Positions 50,077 to 61,161 of a stretch of 64,000 bases of DNA are shown here, one piece after another. Made by a program: the position numbers and the translations under genes. Under the pieces are notes generated by a model. The model was not told the DNA's origin, did no database searches, and saw only the letters and a program-made list of their open reading frames with translations. The first letter of the stretch is position 1. Each line of letters begins with the position of its first letter. Source of the DNA: Cichorium intybus. Taxonomy: Eukaryota > Streptophyta > Magnoliopsida > Asterales > Asteraceae. Location: the NCBI GenBank assembly GCA_023525715.1, contig CM042013.1, positions 84,246,494 through 84,310,493 on the forward strand. The letters are read 5' to 3'.

Positions 50077-51194
50077 TTTTTTTGTTGATTATAGGAATTT
50101 TGCTGGCGTTCAAATTGTGGTTGTTGCTTTTGTTGCTGGTTGTAGAAATCATTTCCTCCTCGCCAATTGTTTCTACGTATCGGGAAGTCAAATCTGTCTC
50201 CAGATGAGTAACAGGCTTCTGCTTTCTTATTACCATCTTCATCGTATGGACAGTCTTTCTGTAAGTGAGGACCGCTGCAATTGTCACAGCCTACCGTTAT
50301 TGCATGGATATTTTGAGTCATCTTTTTTAGATCTCTCCCAAATTGATCCAATCGGTTGTGAATAGCGGACATTCCTTCCACTGCCTCTTCTTTTAACTTT
50401 CTTCGGCATGATGGATCTCTTGAGGAATGGTAATGGTGAGAATGTTTTGCCGGTTCCTCAATTCGTTCATAAGCCTCGGTAGCGGTTAAGTTGATGAGGG
50501 GTCCTCTCCCGTCTAGTAGTTTTCTTGTTTGTGTGTTGATGCATTCGTAGAACTTCTGAACTTTTTGGTGTTTGTCCATGTCGTGTTGTGGACAATCCTG
50601 AATCAATTCCTTGAATCGACTCCACGCTTGGTACAAAGTTTCATCTTCGTCTTTGAGAAAGTTCTGAATCTTTGCTTTCAGTTTATTTATTTTGGATGGT
50701 GGAGTGTATTCTTCTATGAAGTCCTGTTTCAGTCTGTTCCATGTAGTGATGGAACCTGGAGGCAGTCTTTTCAACCATTTCTTTGCTCCTTCGTGTAATG
50801 TCATCGGGAATATTCGTAGCATTATCGCGTCTGAGGAAATTCCTGGAATGTTGAAACAGTCAGTGATTTTTGTGACTTGCTCGATGTGTTCGACTGGATC
50901 TTCTTCTTCTGTTCCTTTGAAAGTAATGCCCTTAAGAGCTGAAAGGTAATGGCCTTTTAGCTCAAAATTTGCATTTTCCGGTATCTTGGGCCATACAAGA
51001 CTTGGCCCTGTTCCGTCTCGTGCTCTGTTGTAATATGCTTTCAAAGTTGGTTCTTGCTCGTTTACTGGGATGTCCATTTCTTGTCTAGGTTTTTCTTTCG
51101 GAAAAATGCTTCTTCTTATTCTTCTCCTTGCGTTAAACTCACGTTCTGGTTCGTTCAGTGCAGGTATGGTATTCGGTTGTGAACTTCGGGTCAT
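50077..51194 (-). CDS. E8 gag
   Basis: Start set at the ATG 51194 (MTRSSQPNT), since the frame upstream has no other ATG. The retrotransposon gag domain lies between residues 60 and 250 (FELKGHYLSALKGITFKG, EGAKKWLKRLPPGSITTW, YQAWSRFKELIQDCP). A zinc-knuckle-like CDNCSGPHLQKDCP follows, with no classic Gly. Gln/Asn-rich end (QQKQQPQFERQQNSYNQQ). A T7-run shift near 50080 disconnects it from the protease frame. Confidence 0.88.
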
Positions 51195-51713
51195 ACACCG
51201 TATACAAGAATTAGAAGAAACTGCACTCAAGTTGGTTGCACCCCCTTTTTTTTTGTTTTAATATTTTTTTTATATATTTTTTATATATAAAAACAAATAA
51301 AAATTTTAAAACGTTTCAAAACCTTTATGTAATCAATTAGTTATAAATAAACTGAATATCTTATCAAGTCTACTATAATGCGTTGACTATCAAATAAAAA
51401 ACGGCCAGGCAGGACAGTAAGGAGGCAGGACTCTTTCGGTCAATGACCTTTCGAAAATCCAACAACCAGACCGAATCTGTCTATTCTGACATCGTTCTCG
51501 TAAGTAGAATTACTAGCATTATAGTTGGACCGATAATCAATTTAGTTTGACATAACTGAATAAATTGCAAGCAAGTCTTGAAATTATTTAGCAAAGAAAC
51601 AAGAGAAACATATGAAAGATCTGAATCAACTTGAAATTTCAACTTTCCACGGTAAAAACCGTAAAAAGGATCGATTGATTAACAATTGTAAACAATAAAA
51701 TTAATTGAATAAC
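51195..51713 (-). other. E8 leader between primer site and gag
   Basis: No ORF. A pyrimidine/purine-skewed T run (51241-51290) and otherwise unremarkable sequence. Confidence 0.6.
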
Positions 51714-51731
51714 TCCCCGGCAACGGCGCCA
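51714..51731 (-). other. E8 primer binding site (tRNA-Asp)
   Basis: Minus strand TGGCGCCGTTGCCGGGGA, 18 nt complementary to the 3' end of plant tRNA-Asp(GUC), 6 nt inside the 5' LTR. Confidence 0.92.
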
Positions 51732-51737
51732 AAAACT

Positions 51738-53412
51738 TGTTGTCATCAAAACAACTCACTTGTAGTTGTTATGTCATTTAAGTCTTAATCCATTTATTTA
51801 CCTTATTATTTGACTATTAGACTTACGAGCAAGCATTACTCGATCATTTAATAGTATAGTTTTGGTAAGTAAAGGTATCGAATTTCCACAGGGAGTTGTT
51901 AACTAACTTAGAGTTTGCAATTCTTAATCAAACAGTTTTAGGGCGAGTTTTAGTGAAAACTCGTAAAACCAAGTTTTGGAATATTTATAAAAGAGATAAA
52001 CTAAAGATATGCTATGGTTGTAATAACACAACAATAGAGATATGGTATGATCAAATAATGACAAAGCAAACTTTCACCTAGGATTTGTTGATTCATATAA
52101 ACTTAGGTTGACTAGTTTTTGATTATGTGCAATGAGTTTAAATGGGTTGCATTAAGTATAGGATCCTATGGGCAATTCACCAATTCTAGTGACTTTTAAG
52201 TTATTATAGTACAATGGTCATGTATCTAAACAACTTATAGTCATGAAATATTTATATAAGCTAGCATGCAAACATAGTCCATATCCTAATGGTCATAGCA
52301 ATATGTTCATACAATCAATGGTCATGAGTTGTAATTAAATGTGATATAAGTTTTATTTCACTAATCAAGTTCATAACTTAGACAACCTTCCTAGTTAAAT
52401 GGCCAATAACTAGTCCAACGATATATAATTGTCAATTACACATCATATGGTTCATATAATCAATAGGTTTAAATGGTCAATAAACCTTAATCACATGAAG
52501 ATGGTTATCAAGAATATAAACCCTAATCTCATTTAATATGTATAGCATGCAAGTTATATATCCTAACCAATGTTAAACTCAAATCAAGAACTAAATCAAC
52601 ACATGTTTATATTAATGAATCAACATCTCCTAGGCAAAAGTTACAGGGATTTAGCCTAGCATGGTATCAAATGTACAACAACAATATGAAGAAGACATGA
52701 TAAAAGATACCAACCGGTTTACAATCGATGAATCCTTGCTTATAATGAAGACCTTAACTCCTTCTTGTTATGAAAATCACTCTCAATAACATAAAAAAAT
52801 GATAAATACACGAATATATATCTGAACTATAGTTTCCTTGCTCTCTATGGTGTGTGTTAAAAGAAGAGGAGAAGGCCTCTATTTATAGTACTTTCCAGCG
52901 TAGATCGCGTCGCGATCCTATAGAGGATCGGGTCGCGATCGTGAAGATAATGCGCATCTCAGTTGGCCACTTCCCCGTCTCAGTGGACTGTAGTTGGTGG
53001 GTCGGGTCGCGATCTATATGATGATCGGGTCGCAATCTCTGTAAGGTCGCGTTTTTGAGCCGTGATCGCGATCCTTTTGTCAGCATTTTGTCACGCAATG
53101 GTCAGCAGATCGGGTCGCGATCTGGTCGCGATCTGTATTGAGATAGGGTCGTGATCTAAGGCCTGTTGGAATTATTTCTTCGTTTTTTCGCCCAAAATAC
53201 GCTCTTTGTGGCTCTTTCTTTCCCGATAGTTCTTTTACTCATTTTTCCTCATTTTAAAGCTGGAATCCAGCTCCTTCTTCTCTATACAGCAATTTTTCCT
53301 GTGTTTTGGTAATTAAATTAAATAAGTACCTTTTATCTTGAAATTAAACCAAAAACACATTTTTTAAGCACTCGATATTGCCCGAAATATATGTATAAAT
53401 GAGGCAATATCA
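51738..53412 (-). repeat. E8 5' LTR, 1675 bp
   Basis: 11 bp longer than the 3' LTR, mainly because of an extra GGTCGCGATCT copy near 53117-53130. CTATAAATAG core promoter at 52879-52888. Confidence 0.96.
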
Positions 53413-54540
53413 ATGCAGGATAGCCGGGCATCAATGGAAGATGGAAAATCCTCCTCGTCGTGGTGGGTGGTAGATGGACCTGCTTCATCCGTGGATGGCG
53501 GAACATAGGCCTGAGTAGGTTGATGGGGGTAAATGATGGTGTGCAAGAGCCAATCAGTCTGGCTAGGATCGGGATGGAGATGGATAAGATGGGCATTTCG
53601 ACTATTTATCCTCAAATCGGCTGCATCGCAGCCCGCGGGTGTGGACCATAGATAATCAACGTATGTTCGACGAAATAGATGCATGGTCTCAAGAACCGAG
53701 GTAGTCAGGAAATGACCGCCTGGGAGGATGGGCTCATCGGGTGAGAACTCGAGACCGATGGATGGGCTTTCAACGGTAAGAGTCAGGAGTCCACCACAAT
53801 GGAATTGACTCGTAGTGGAACAGGCCAAACGCTGGAGCCGATTAGCAATGCAGTACCCAAAATGGGGGTTTTGGACAGGGTTGGAAATCATTGCCAAAAG
53901 GATTTGTAATTCCATAGCAGTGACCGTGCTAAGTTCCTCCCGCGGAAAGACGACCGAAGCAAGAATTCGGGGAGCGGCCTTTAGGACGGGGTGGATGATA
54001 GAAGACGCTTTTGCCTGCTGGGATGGTATGTTGCGTGAGTAGTTATGGAACGCCACCCACGTCTGAGCAAGTGACCGTCCTCTCGTCTGACTCGATTTGC
54101 GAACGGGTCAAAAGAATCGGTAGTGTCTTGTCCTACTAGATCGGCAATTTGGTCAACATGAATACGGTGTAGGCGATTTGCTAATCGAAAGGAAAAAACA
54201 TCATTCTCGAATGTTAGGGAAGATAGAATTTCCCTAAGGGGTCTAGAATAAGAAGGGGCGTTTAGACTTAAAAGATTGTTCCACCCGATATTTCGAAAAA
54301 GTGTTTGCACCCCATCAAGAATATGCAAATCGCGGAGTGAATCGACGTGAGCAAATTTTTGGGCTACAAACTGACGTTCTAAAAGACCTTCAATCGATTG
54401 CGATGGCCTTGGTCCACATATTCGACTTCCCAATATTCGGGAAGGATGGGAGGTAAATCGGGACTTGGGGACCTTTGGCGTCTAGAGGATTTCTTCTTCT
54501 TAGCTATGGTTTTTGTGCGTTTACGAGAATGGCCATCCAT
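53413..54540 (-). pseudogene. E7 extra ORF, N-terminal part (right of E8)
   Basis: ATG at 54540 (MDGHSRKRTKTIAKKKKSS), a basic N-terminus, frame changes near 54400 and 54100. Then VAQKFAHVDSLRDLHILDG, RLANRLHRIHVDQIADLVG, FHNYSRNIPSQQAKASSII and a helical domain, then Pro/Thr-rich YPHQPTQAYVPPSTDEAG up to the E8 target site. Same family position as the extra ORFs of E3 and E8, but the core is visibly diverged. No membrane segment seen. Confidence 0.82.
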
Positions 54541-55146
54541 TTGAAAAAACAAAGACAGAAATGGGCACGTGGAAAGAAAAAAAATCAACGGAAAAGTCAA
54601 AATCGGTCACAACAGGACCACAATTCAAAATTCAAAAATCCGTTGACACACGCGGGAAAAAGAGTTGAAACACTAAAAACGGGTGCACAAGACTCAAAAT
54701 CCCAATTCCACCCACCAATTAGCAATATTCCAAAGAAGAAAAACAAAGAACGAGTATACCTAACGGATCCGGGTAAAGTCGGGTGAAATCGTAAATCTTG
54801 GACCATTGAAACGCTTGTTGTTCTTCAATCCTCACCTTCCCTAAGCTTAATCTGCAAAAACATGGAAGGAATTCAAAGATTTTTGCACAAAATCGTACCT
54901 AGGGTTTCAAAAAACCCTTTTTCACCATTGTTGCTCTTTGAAGCATCAAGATGGGTAAGAAGATGAAGTTAAAGTAGGAATACATACCGTGGATTGAAAA
55001 ATCGAACAAGAGGAAGCGAGTTTTTGCAAGATTTGGGCTGAAAATCGCAAAGGGTGGAGAGAAAGAAAGCGAGTCGTGCGTAGAAGTTGTAAGGATGGGT
55101 TTAAAGTGCAAAAAATCGGGTTTTAAGAAAAGCTTGCAGTCGCGAA
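54541..55146. other. E7 leader of the extra ORF
   Basis: No gene. Minus CTTTAAACCC near 55100 followed by pyrimidine-rich DNA (CTCGCTTTCTTTCTCTCC) may be a core promoter just downstream of the palindrome array. Confidence 0.45.
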
Positions 55147-55469
55147 CACGGCTCGTGTTAAGGTCTACACGACCCGTGCTGTGATTTCAACCCAAAATGC
55201 GAAATTTGAAACATACGAGACACGACCCGTGTAACTCACGGTAAAATTCCATTTACGAATAACACGACCCGTGTCAAAGTGACACGACTCGTGTAACTCA
55301 CGGTAAACATTTTGCATGCTTACACGACCCGTGCACGACCCGTGTTCAATTTTTGAAAAATTCCATTTGCGAAGAACACGACCCGTGTTCCCTGGAACAC
55401 GACCGGTGTTACTCTCGGGTTTGATTTTTGCAAAGAGAACATGCCTGGGCTTTTAAAACACGACCCGTG
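55147..55469. promoter_or_regulatory. CACGRCCCGTG palindrome array upstream of the E7 extra ORF
   Basis: Sites start at 55147/55168 (21 bp), 55221 (single), 55263/55283 (20 bp), 55323/55334 (11 bp), 55378/55399 (21 bp) and 55459 (single). Copies at 55221, 55283 and 55399 are followed by (T)AACTCACGG or TACTCTCGGG. Same motif as the E7 and E9 LTRs. Confidence 0.8.
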
Positions 55470-55669
55470 CTTTCAGTTTTTGAAAATTTTCACACTTTTC
55501 AGTATTCTCCTTCGTGTGCACATACCTTGGCTACCCGCTTGGTTTAGATGTGTTTGTTTCTTCCACGCTTGCGTTATAAAATCATTGGAGACATCGAAAT
55601 CAAATAAAAATTGTTTGAAAAGTAAAATATGAAATGTCTAAAAACAAACAACAGAAACAATAAACATCC

Positions 55670-55681
55670 GGGTTGCCTCCC
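55670..55681 (-). other. Conserved GGGAGGCAACCC block (E7)
   Basis: 54 bp past the end of the integrase frame. Confidence 0.72.
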
Positions 55682-55734
55682 GGTCAGCGCCTCCATTTAT
55701 AGTCGTTGGCTCGACGTAGCCCAAGTTTACAACT

Positions 55735-56700
55735 TCACTCGTATTGTGGGCTTTCCACCTTCTCCTCCTCTTTATTCTTCGTGACGATGCCTTCATAATA
55801 AGGCTTCAAACGATGACCGTTCACTTTAAATGTGTTGCCGGTCTGTAGACTAACCATCTTTATAGCTCCATGCTCAAAAACGTCAGTAACTACAAAAGGT
55901 CCAACCCAACGGGACAGTAATTTACCGGGAATCAATTTAAAGCGAGAGTGATAGAGTAATACCTTTTGTCCTTTCACGAAGATCTTCCTCGAAATCACCT
56001 TGTCGTGATACGCCTTTGTTTTTTCTTTATAAGTCACTTCATTCTCATATGCATCATTCCTTATCTCCTCTAGTTCTTGAATATCCAGCTTCCTCTTTGT
56101 TCCGGCTTCATCCTCACTCAAGTTGAATTGCTTAACTGCCCAAAAGGCTACATGTTCCAATTCAACCGGTAATCGGCATGGCTTCCCGAAAACAAGACGG
56201 TATGGGGACATACCAATAGGCGTTTTGAATGCGGTTCGGTATGCCCATAACGCGTCTTCCAATCTAACACTCCAATCCCTCCGAGTCGGATTCACCATTT
56301 TCTCTAGGATTTGCTTGATTTGACGATTCGTTACTTTAGCTTGGCCATTGGTTTGTGGGTGTTAAGCAGTGGAAACTCGATGCATGACTCCATATTTCTT
56401 CAACACTGCTTCCAATGTACGATTGCAAAAATGGGTCCCTCGATCGTTTATAAGGGCTCGTGGTGTTCCGAATCTTGAAAAGATCTATGATTTGACAAAA
56501 TCTACAACCATTTTTGAATCATTAGTACGGGTTGTCTTAGCCTCCACCCACTTGGACACATAGTCCACCGCCACCAAAATGTAAGAAAAACCAAAAGATG
56601 GCGGAAAAGGTCCCATAAAGTCTATACCCCATATGTCAAAAATTTCACAAACTAAAATTGGGGTAAGTGGCATTTGGTTTCTAGAACTTATAGACCCGGA
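55735..56700 (-). pseudogene. E7 integrase
   Basis: CEIFDIWGIDFMGPFPP (first Asp), ALINDRGTHF (second Asp), then TNGQAKVTNR, where the catalytic Glu is Lys (codon at 56335-56337). Stops at about 56701, 56485 and 56362. C-terminus VLLYHSRFKLIPGKLLSRW and VNGHRLKPYYEG. The enzyme would be inactive even without the stops. Confidence 0.9.
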
Positions 56701-58095
56701 CTATTGACATCGATCACAACTCGCAAAAAAAACGTATGAATCATGAAAGATGTGTGGCCAATAAAAACCACTTTCAAGAACTTTTCGTGCAGTTCGTTGG
56801 GGACCAAAATGTCCCCCACATGCATATGAATGGCAAAAAGTTAGGATAGATTGTACCTCGTTTTGATCAATGCATCTTCGGATTACCTGGTCTGCACAAT
56901 ACTTCCATAGATACGGTTCGTCCCACACGTATCTCTTTGCTTCTTTCTTGATCTTGTCTTTTTGCCAACGGGAAACATCTTGTGGAAATTCCTTGGTGAC
57001 CAAATATATGACTATGTCGGCATACCACGACGCCACTTTTGTTGCAAAAAGGTGTTCATCTGGGAATGTGTCACGAATGGGAGTGGAATCTTCGGGTGCT
57101 ATGATGCAACTAAGTTGATCTGCGACCAAATTTTTCTTTCCACTCTTGTCTTTTATCTCGAGGTCGAACTCTTGAAGTAACAAAATCCACCGAATGAGTC
57201 GCGACTTGGAGTCCTTCTTTCCAAGCAAATACCTAAGGGCTGCGTGATCGGAGAAGATGATCACTTTGGAACCCAATAGATATTGTCGAAATTTCTCCAA
57301 GGCGAAAACGATAGCCAATAGTTCTTTTTCTGTGGTGGAGTAATTGCTTTGAGCATTATCAAGTGTCTTGGAGGCATAGTAGATAACATGCGGTACCATT
57401 TCCTTCCTTTGTCCCAATACCGCTCCCACCGCGTGATTGCTTGCATCACACATTATCTCAAATGGCAAACTCCAATCCGGTGATTGAAGTATCGGGGCGG
57501 TAATCAACATCTCATTCAATTGGTCAAATGCCTGCTTGCATGCCTCGGAAAACTCAAATTCCACATCTTTTTGGAACAGCTCACACATCGGCCTAGCAAT
57601 CTTTGAGAATTCCTTGATAAATCTGCGATAGAATCCTGCATGACCAACAAAAGAACGTACCTCTCGGATACAAGTGGGGTAAGGTAATGATTGAATAACA
57701 TCTATCTTAGCTTTATCTACCTCCAACCCTTTTGAAGAAACGATATGACCGAGTATAAGACCTTGATCGACCATAAAATGACATTTTTCATAGTTTAAAA
57801 CAAGGTTGCTCTCAATACATCGTTCCAAAAATTTTGTTAAAATTTTCAAAGATTCTCCAAAAGAGTTTCCGTAAATCGTAAAATCGTCCATAAAAACTTC
57901 AATTATCTCCTCAACATAATCTGAAAAGATGCTCACCATGCACCTTTGAAATGTGGCGGGGGCATTGCAAAGCCCAAACGGCATCCACCTATATGCAGAC
58001 GTGCCAAAAGGACAAGTGAAAGGAGTCTTCTCTTGGTCCTCGGATGCTACGGGAATTTGGTGAAATCCCGAATACCCATTAAGGCAGCAATAGTG
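56701..58095 (-). pseudogene. E7 reverse transcriptase (5'-truncated), RNase H and integrase zinc region
   Basis: Begins inside RT at HYCCLNGYSGFHQIP, where the first catalytic Asp is Asn. Then MPFGLCNAPATFQRC, EVFMDDFTIYG (DD intact), RNase H (MCDASNHAVGAVLGQ, KELLAIVFALE, FSDHAALRYL) and the integrase zinc region (CGGHFGPQRT...CDRCQ). The upstream RT, protease and gag are missing. Confidence 0.92.
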
Positions 58096-58230
58096 AGTTT
58101 TGTTTGATTAGGTATCTAAGCCATGACTTATAATTGTGTTCATCTTATTAATTGAAGCAAAGTCCATTTGGGTTGCCCTCATAGCTGGAGGATAGATGTA
58201 TAGTTCAGTAGAGAGAATGGTTGATTTACT
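58096..58230. other. Unassigned 130-bp segment between E7 and E9
   Basis: Unlike either neighbour. On the minus strand it is open for about 40 codons and ends in a stop (contains YIYPPAMRATQMDFASINKM). I do not recognise it; it may be a host or captured fragment. Confidence 0.35.
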
Positions 58231-59231
58231 TGTAACACCCGGTTTCTCAATTTATAGGATACACTAATTACATTAATCAAGCATAATACTGTTAGTGGTG
58301 TAACCCCAAAAAGAGCAACAAGTTTACAAAGTTATATCAAAAAGATAGTTTAAGTATTTACTTATGGACAAACAAGTTTCATACTAGTTTACTCAAAACC
58401 GGATTTTACAAAAAGACATAGTCCAACACAAGAAAGTAAGTAAGTCCAAGTCCCCTTCAACTATCCCTCCGTGATGTGCTTCCCACGATATGCACTTCCT
58501 GACTCTAACATAATTAACATTAACAAACAAAAATATGAACTTTGAGAGCTCTGTGAGTAATTAAAGTTAACTAGACAACTATTGTTCATAATCTCATTCA
58601 CATCTTTCTCGATAAACCATCTTAATCTTTAACATATACTCATAATGAGGTTCATTCTTCCATATACTCATAATTGGTATACTCAACCAATATCAAAACA
58701 ATTCAAATCATACTCCATTCTGCAATAAACATCAAAACCAACACAGAATTAATCTATTAATAACTACTCACCTGTTGTCGGGTTACTCTGTGGAACTCCT
58801 GCACCTCGTATATGCTCCTGCCTAGCTTTAGCAGTAGCACAACAGCTCAATTTCATTACTCAAGTTGAGAACAATCTTAATCACACTCAATATTCATCAT
58901 AATCAAGAAACTTGTATCATTGAAGCAAGTTATAATAAAAATAGCAACAATATCATAGTTGTAGCTTTCAATTTCATGACTTTGACACATGTAACCCTAG
59001 AATTGCAATAATCAATACTTCTTTAGCTCGGGTTCATAGTTACAACTCTTTTATACTAACTAATCCAAACAATTTCACTCTAACTCTAGCTAATTGCAGG
59101 TGGTTCGTCAAAACCACACGAGATCACCTCAATTCAAGCAACTCAACCATCAAAACAAGGTCAAAATCGAAGAGGGTTACCTTTCAAGCTCAAAGTATCA
59201 ATCCCTAGCTTCAATTCGAGGACGATAGGCT

Positions 59232-59239
59232 CTTATATC
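59232..59239 (-). promoter_or_regulatory. E9 LTR TATA box candidate
   Basis: Minus GATATAAG, followed by AGCCTATCG, about 110-400 bp downstream of the palindrome pairs. Confidence 0.5.
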
Positions 59240-59350
59240 GACTTAGGAGGCTTTGAATTTATTTTCTAGGGTTTAGAAGTCTTTTGAACGAAATGGGTTT
59301 TAACCTCAAATGAAACAAAATCGTGTTTTCATATCAGATCTGTGCGATTA

Positions 59351-59638
59351 CACGGCCCGTGTTAAAGTTACACGGCCCGTGTAACTTACGACATTGTAAT
59401 TGGAGTTTGGTCTGCAGAACTACACGTCCCGTGTTCATATTACACGACCCGTGCTGCACACTTTACACGACCCGTGTTCATATTATACACCCCATGTAAT
59501 TATCGGTATGAAATTGAGTTTTTGTCTACAGGCTTACACGACCCGTGTCAACAAGACAGGACCCGTGTAACTCACGGTATGCTCAAAACAATAACAAGAG
59601 ACTCCTACACGACCCGTGCAACTCTAACACGACCCGTG
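59351..59638. promoter_or_regulatory. Five CACGRCCCGTG palindrome pairs in the E9 LTR
   Basis: Sites start at 59351/59371, 59423/59443, 59466/(decayed, near 59488), 59537/59557 and 59608/59628: four pairs at exactly 20 bp. Several second sites are followed by TAACTTACG, TAATTATCGG or TAACTCACGG. Same word and layout as in E7. Confidence 0.82.
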
Positions 59639-59778
59639 TAACCTCTTTTTAGCATTTTTCAACCTCAAATTTCTACCAAATGAGATTTTAACTACCCAAA
59701 CTCATACAATAGCCTAATAAATGTTAATTACACTTAGATTAACTCAAAATCTCAAAATTTCAATAACACGGTATTACA

Positions 59779-59795
59779 AGTTATTACCCCCTTCA
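59779..59795 (-). other. E9 polypurine tract
   Basis: Minus TTGAAGGGGGTAATAACT next to the LTR. Confidence 0.82.
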
Positions 59796-59802
59796 AAAGA
59801 TT

Positions 59803-60154
59803 CCGTCCTCGGAATCTCTTGAAACAAGAAAGGATATTTCGACCGCATCTCTCCCTCAGCTTCCCAAGTAACATCTGTTCCTTTATGATGTCGTCATTGC
59901 ACTTTCACTAACCCCACTTCTTTATTTCGCAATTTCTTAACCTTCTTTTGTAGAATTTGTTCCGGCATCTCTTGATATCTTAATTTCTCATCTAGTTAAA
60001 CTCCAGTCAAGGGTACCCGAGTGGATTGGTCATGCAATTTTTTTCTAAGGTGTGACACATGGAAAACATTGTGGATACCCCGCAACTCGTCTGGAAGTTC
60101 AAGTCTATATGCAACTGCTCCAATTCTCTCTAAGACTCGGAAGGGTCCAATAAA
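59803..60154 (-). pseudogene. E9 integrase C-terminus and chromodomain
   Basis: After the TGA near 60159 the frame continues FIGPFRVLERIGAVAYRLEL, HNVFHVSHLRK, then the chromodomain-like KKVKKLRNKEVGLVKVQ and TWEAEGEMRSKYPFLF. Stops near 59997 and 59905. Chromodomains steer integration to marked chromatin. Confidence 0.85.
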
Positions 60155-61153
60155 TCATGGACTTAACTTACCCTTTTTACCAAATCGGATCACTCCTTTC
60201 CATGGGGACACTTTCAACATTACCATGTCCCCAATACAGAACTCTAATGGCTTTCTTCTTTTATCTGCGTATTGCTTTTGGCAGTTTTGAGCTATTCGCA
60301 TATGCTCATGAATACTTTGAATCTTTTCTTCGGTCTCAGCTATAATCTCTGGTCCCGCCAATGGTTTCTCTCCAGTCTCTGTCCAACAAGTCGGGGTCCA
60401 ACACGGTGCACCATACAAGGCTTCAAAAGGTGCCATCTGTATACTGGAATGATAAGTGTTATTATAAGCAAACTCTACTAAAGGCAGATGATCTTCCCAA
60501 CTGCCTCCAAAATCAATGATGTAGGCTCGTAGCATATCTTCAAGTGTTTGTATCGTCCTTTCCGACTGTCCATCTGTCTGGGGATGATACGCAGTACTCA
60601 ATAAGGCTTTAGTACCAAAATGCTTTTGGAAACTCTGCCAGAAATGTGAATTGAAACGACTATCTCTATCAGAAATTATTGAAGTTGGCACTCCATGTCG
60701 TCTCACTACTTCTCTTGTATAAATCTCAGCTAGCTTTGACACTTGATAATCTTCTCGGATTGGAATGAAATGAGCCGACTTTGTTAACCTGTCAACAATC
60801 ACCCAAATTGAATCATATCCTCGTGGAGTTCGAGGCAGCTTTGTGATGAAATCCATAGTGATTTCATCCCACTTCTTCATTGGTACTGGCAATGGTTGCA
60901 CTGCTCCATATGGCTTTTGATGATTGGCTTTTACTTGAAGACACGTCAAACAGTTTTCTACAAAACGTCCAACATCTCGTTTCATACCGGGCCACCAGTA
61001 GTACGGTTTTAGATTATGATACATTCGCGTGCTACCAGGTTGAACCGAATATCTAGTACAGTAAGCATCCTCCAGCAATATCTGTCTCGCCTCACCATGC
61101 CTCGGAACCCAAACTCGCCCTTGAAAAGTCTTGATTCCTTGTGCATTTTCCAC
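60155..61153 (-). pseudogene. E9 integrase
   Basis: The zinc region has CLTC but both expected His are replaced (AYCTRYSVQPG). Core: ITMDFITKLP (Asp), IISDRDSRF (Asp), TDGQSERTIQ (Glu). GPY-type FEALYGAPCWTPTCW follows. The frame upstream is broken near 61180 by a one-base indel. Confidence 0.9.
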
Positions 61154-61161
61154 AAGTTTCT

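Larger units (their letters stand above)
40363..53412 (-). mobile_element. E8: complete Athila-type Ty3 retrotransposon nested in E7
   Basis: 13.05 kb. LTRs at 40363-42026 and 51738-53412, tRNA-Asp primer site, gag, protease, RT-RNase H, integrase, GGGAGGCAACCC block, CpG-motif region, extra ORF, 3' tail and PPT. Flanks are ATGCG (40358-40362) and ATGCA (53413-53417): a 5-bp duplication with one transition at a CpG. About 25 substitutions between LTRs (near 1.5%). Every ORF is interrupted at least once. Confidence 0.95.
37108..58100 (-). mobile_element. E7: Athila-type Ty3 element, 5'-truncated, split by E8
   Basis: 3' LTR 37108-38606, 3' tail 38607-40065, then the extra-ORF C-terminus to 40362, where E8 is inserted. 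The extra ORF resumes at 53413, followed by a motif-rich region, integrase, RNase H and RT, ending abruptly near 58095. Gag, leader and 5' LTR are gone. RT before integrase, the protein types and the extra ORF place it with Athila. Confidence 0.88.
58231..59778 (-). repeat. E9 3' LTR, 1548 bp
   Basis: TGTAACACCC...GGTATTACA; inverted termini TGTAA/TTACA. The right end adjoins the PPT. Confidence 0.87.

Noticed and set aside
51714..51731. Possible tRNA-Asp gene
   Set aside because: Only the 3' 18 nt are present and they adjoin an LTR; this is a primer binding site.
55441..55632. Plus-strand ORF after the palindrome array
   Set aside because: No homology and no context; likely chance.
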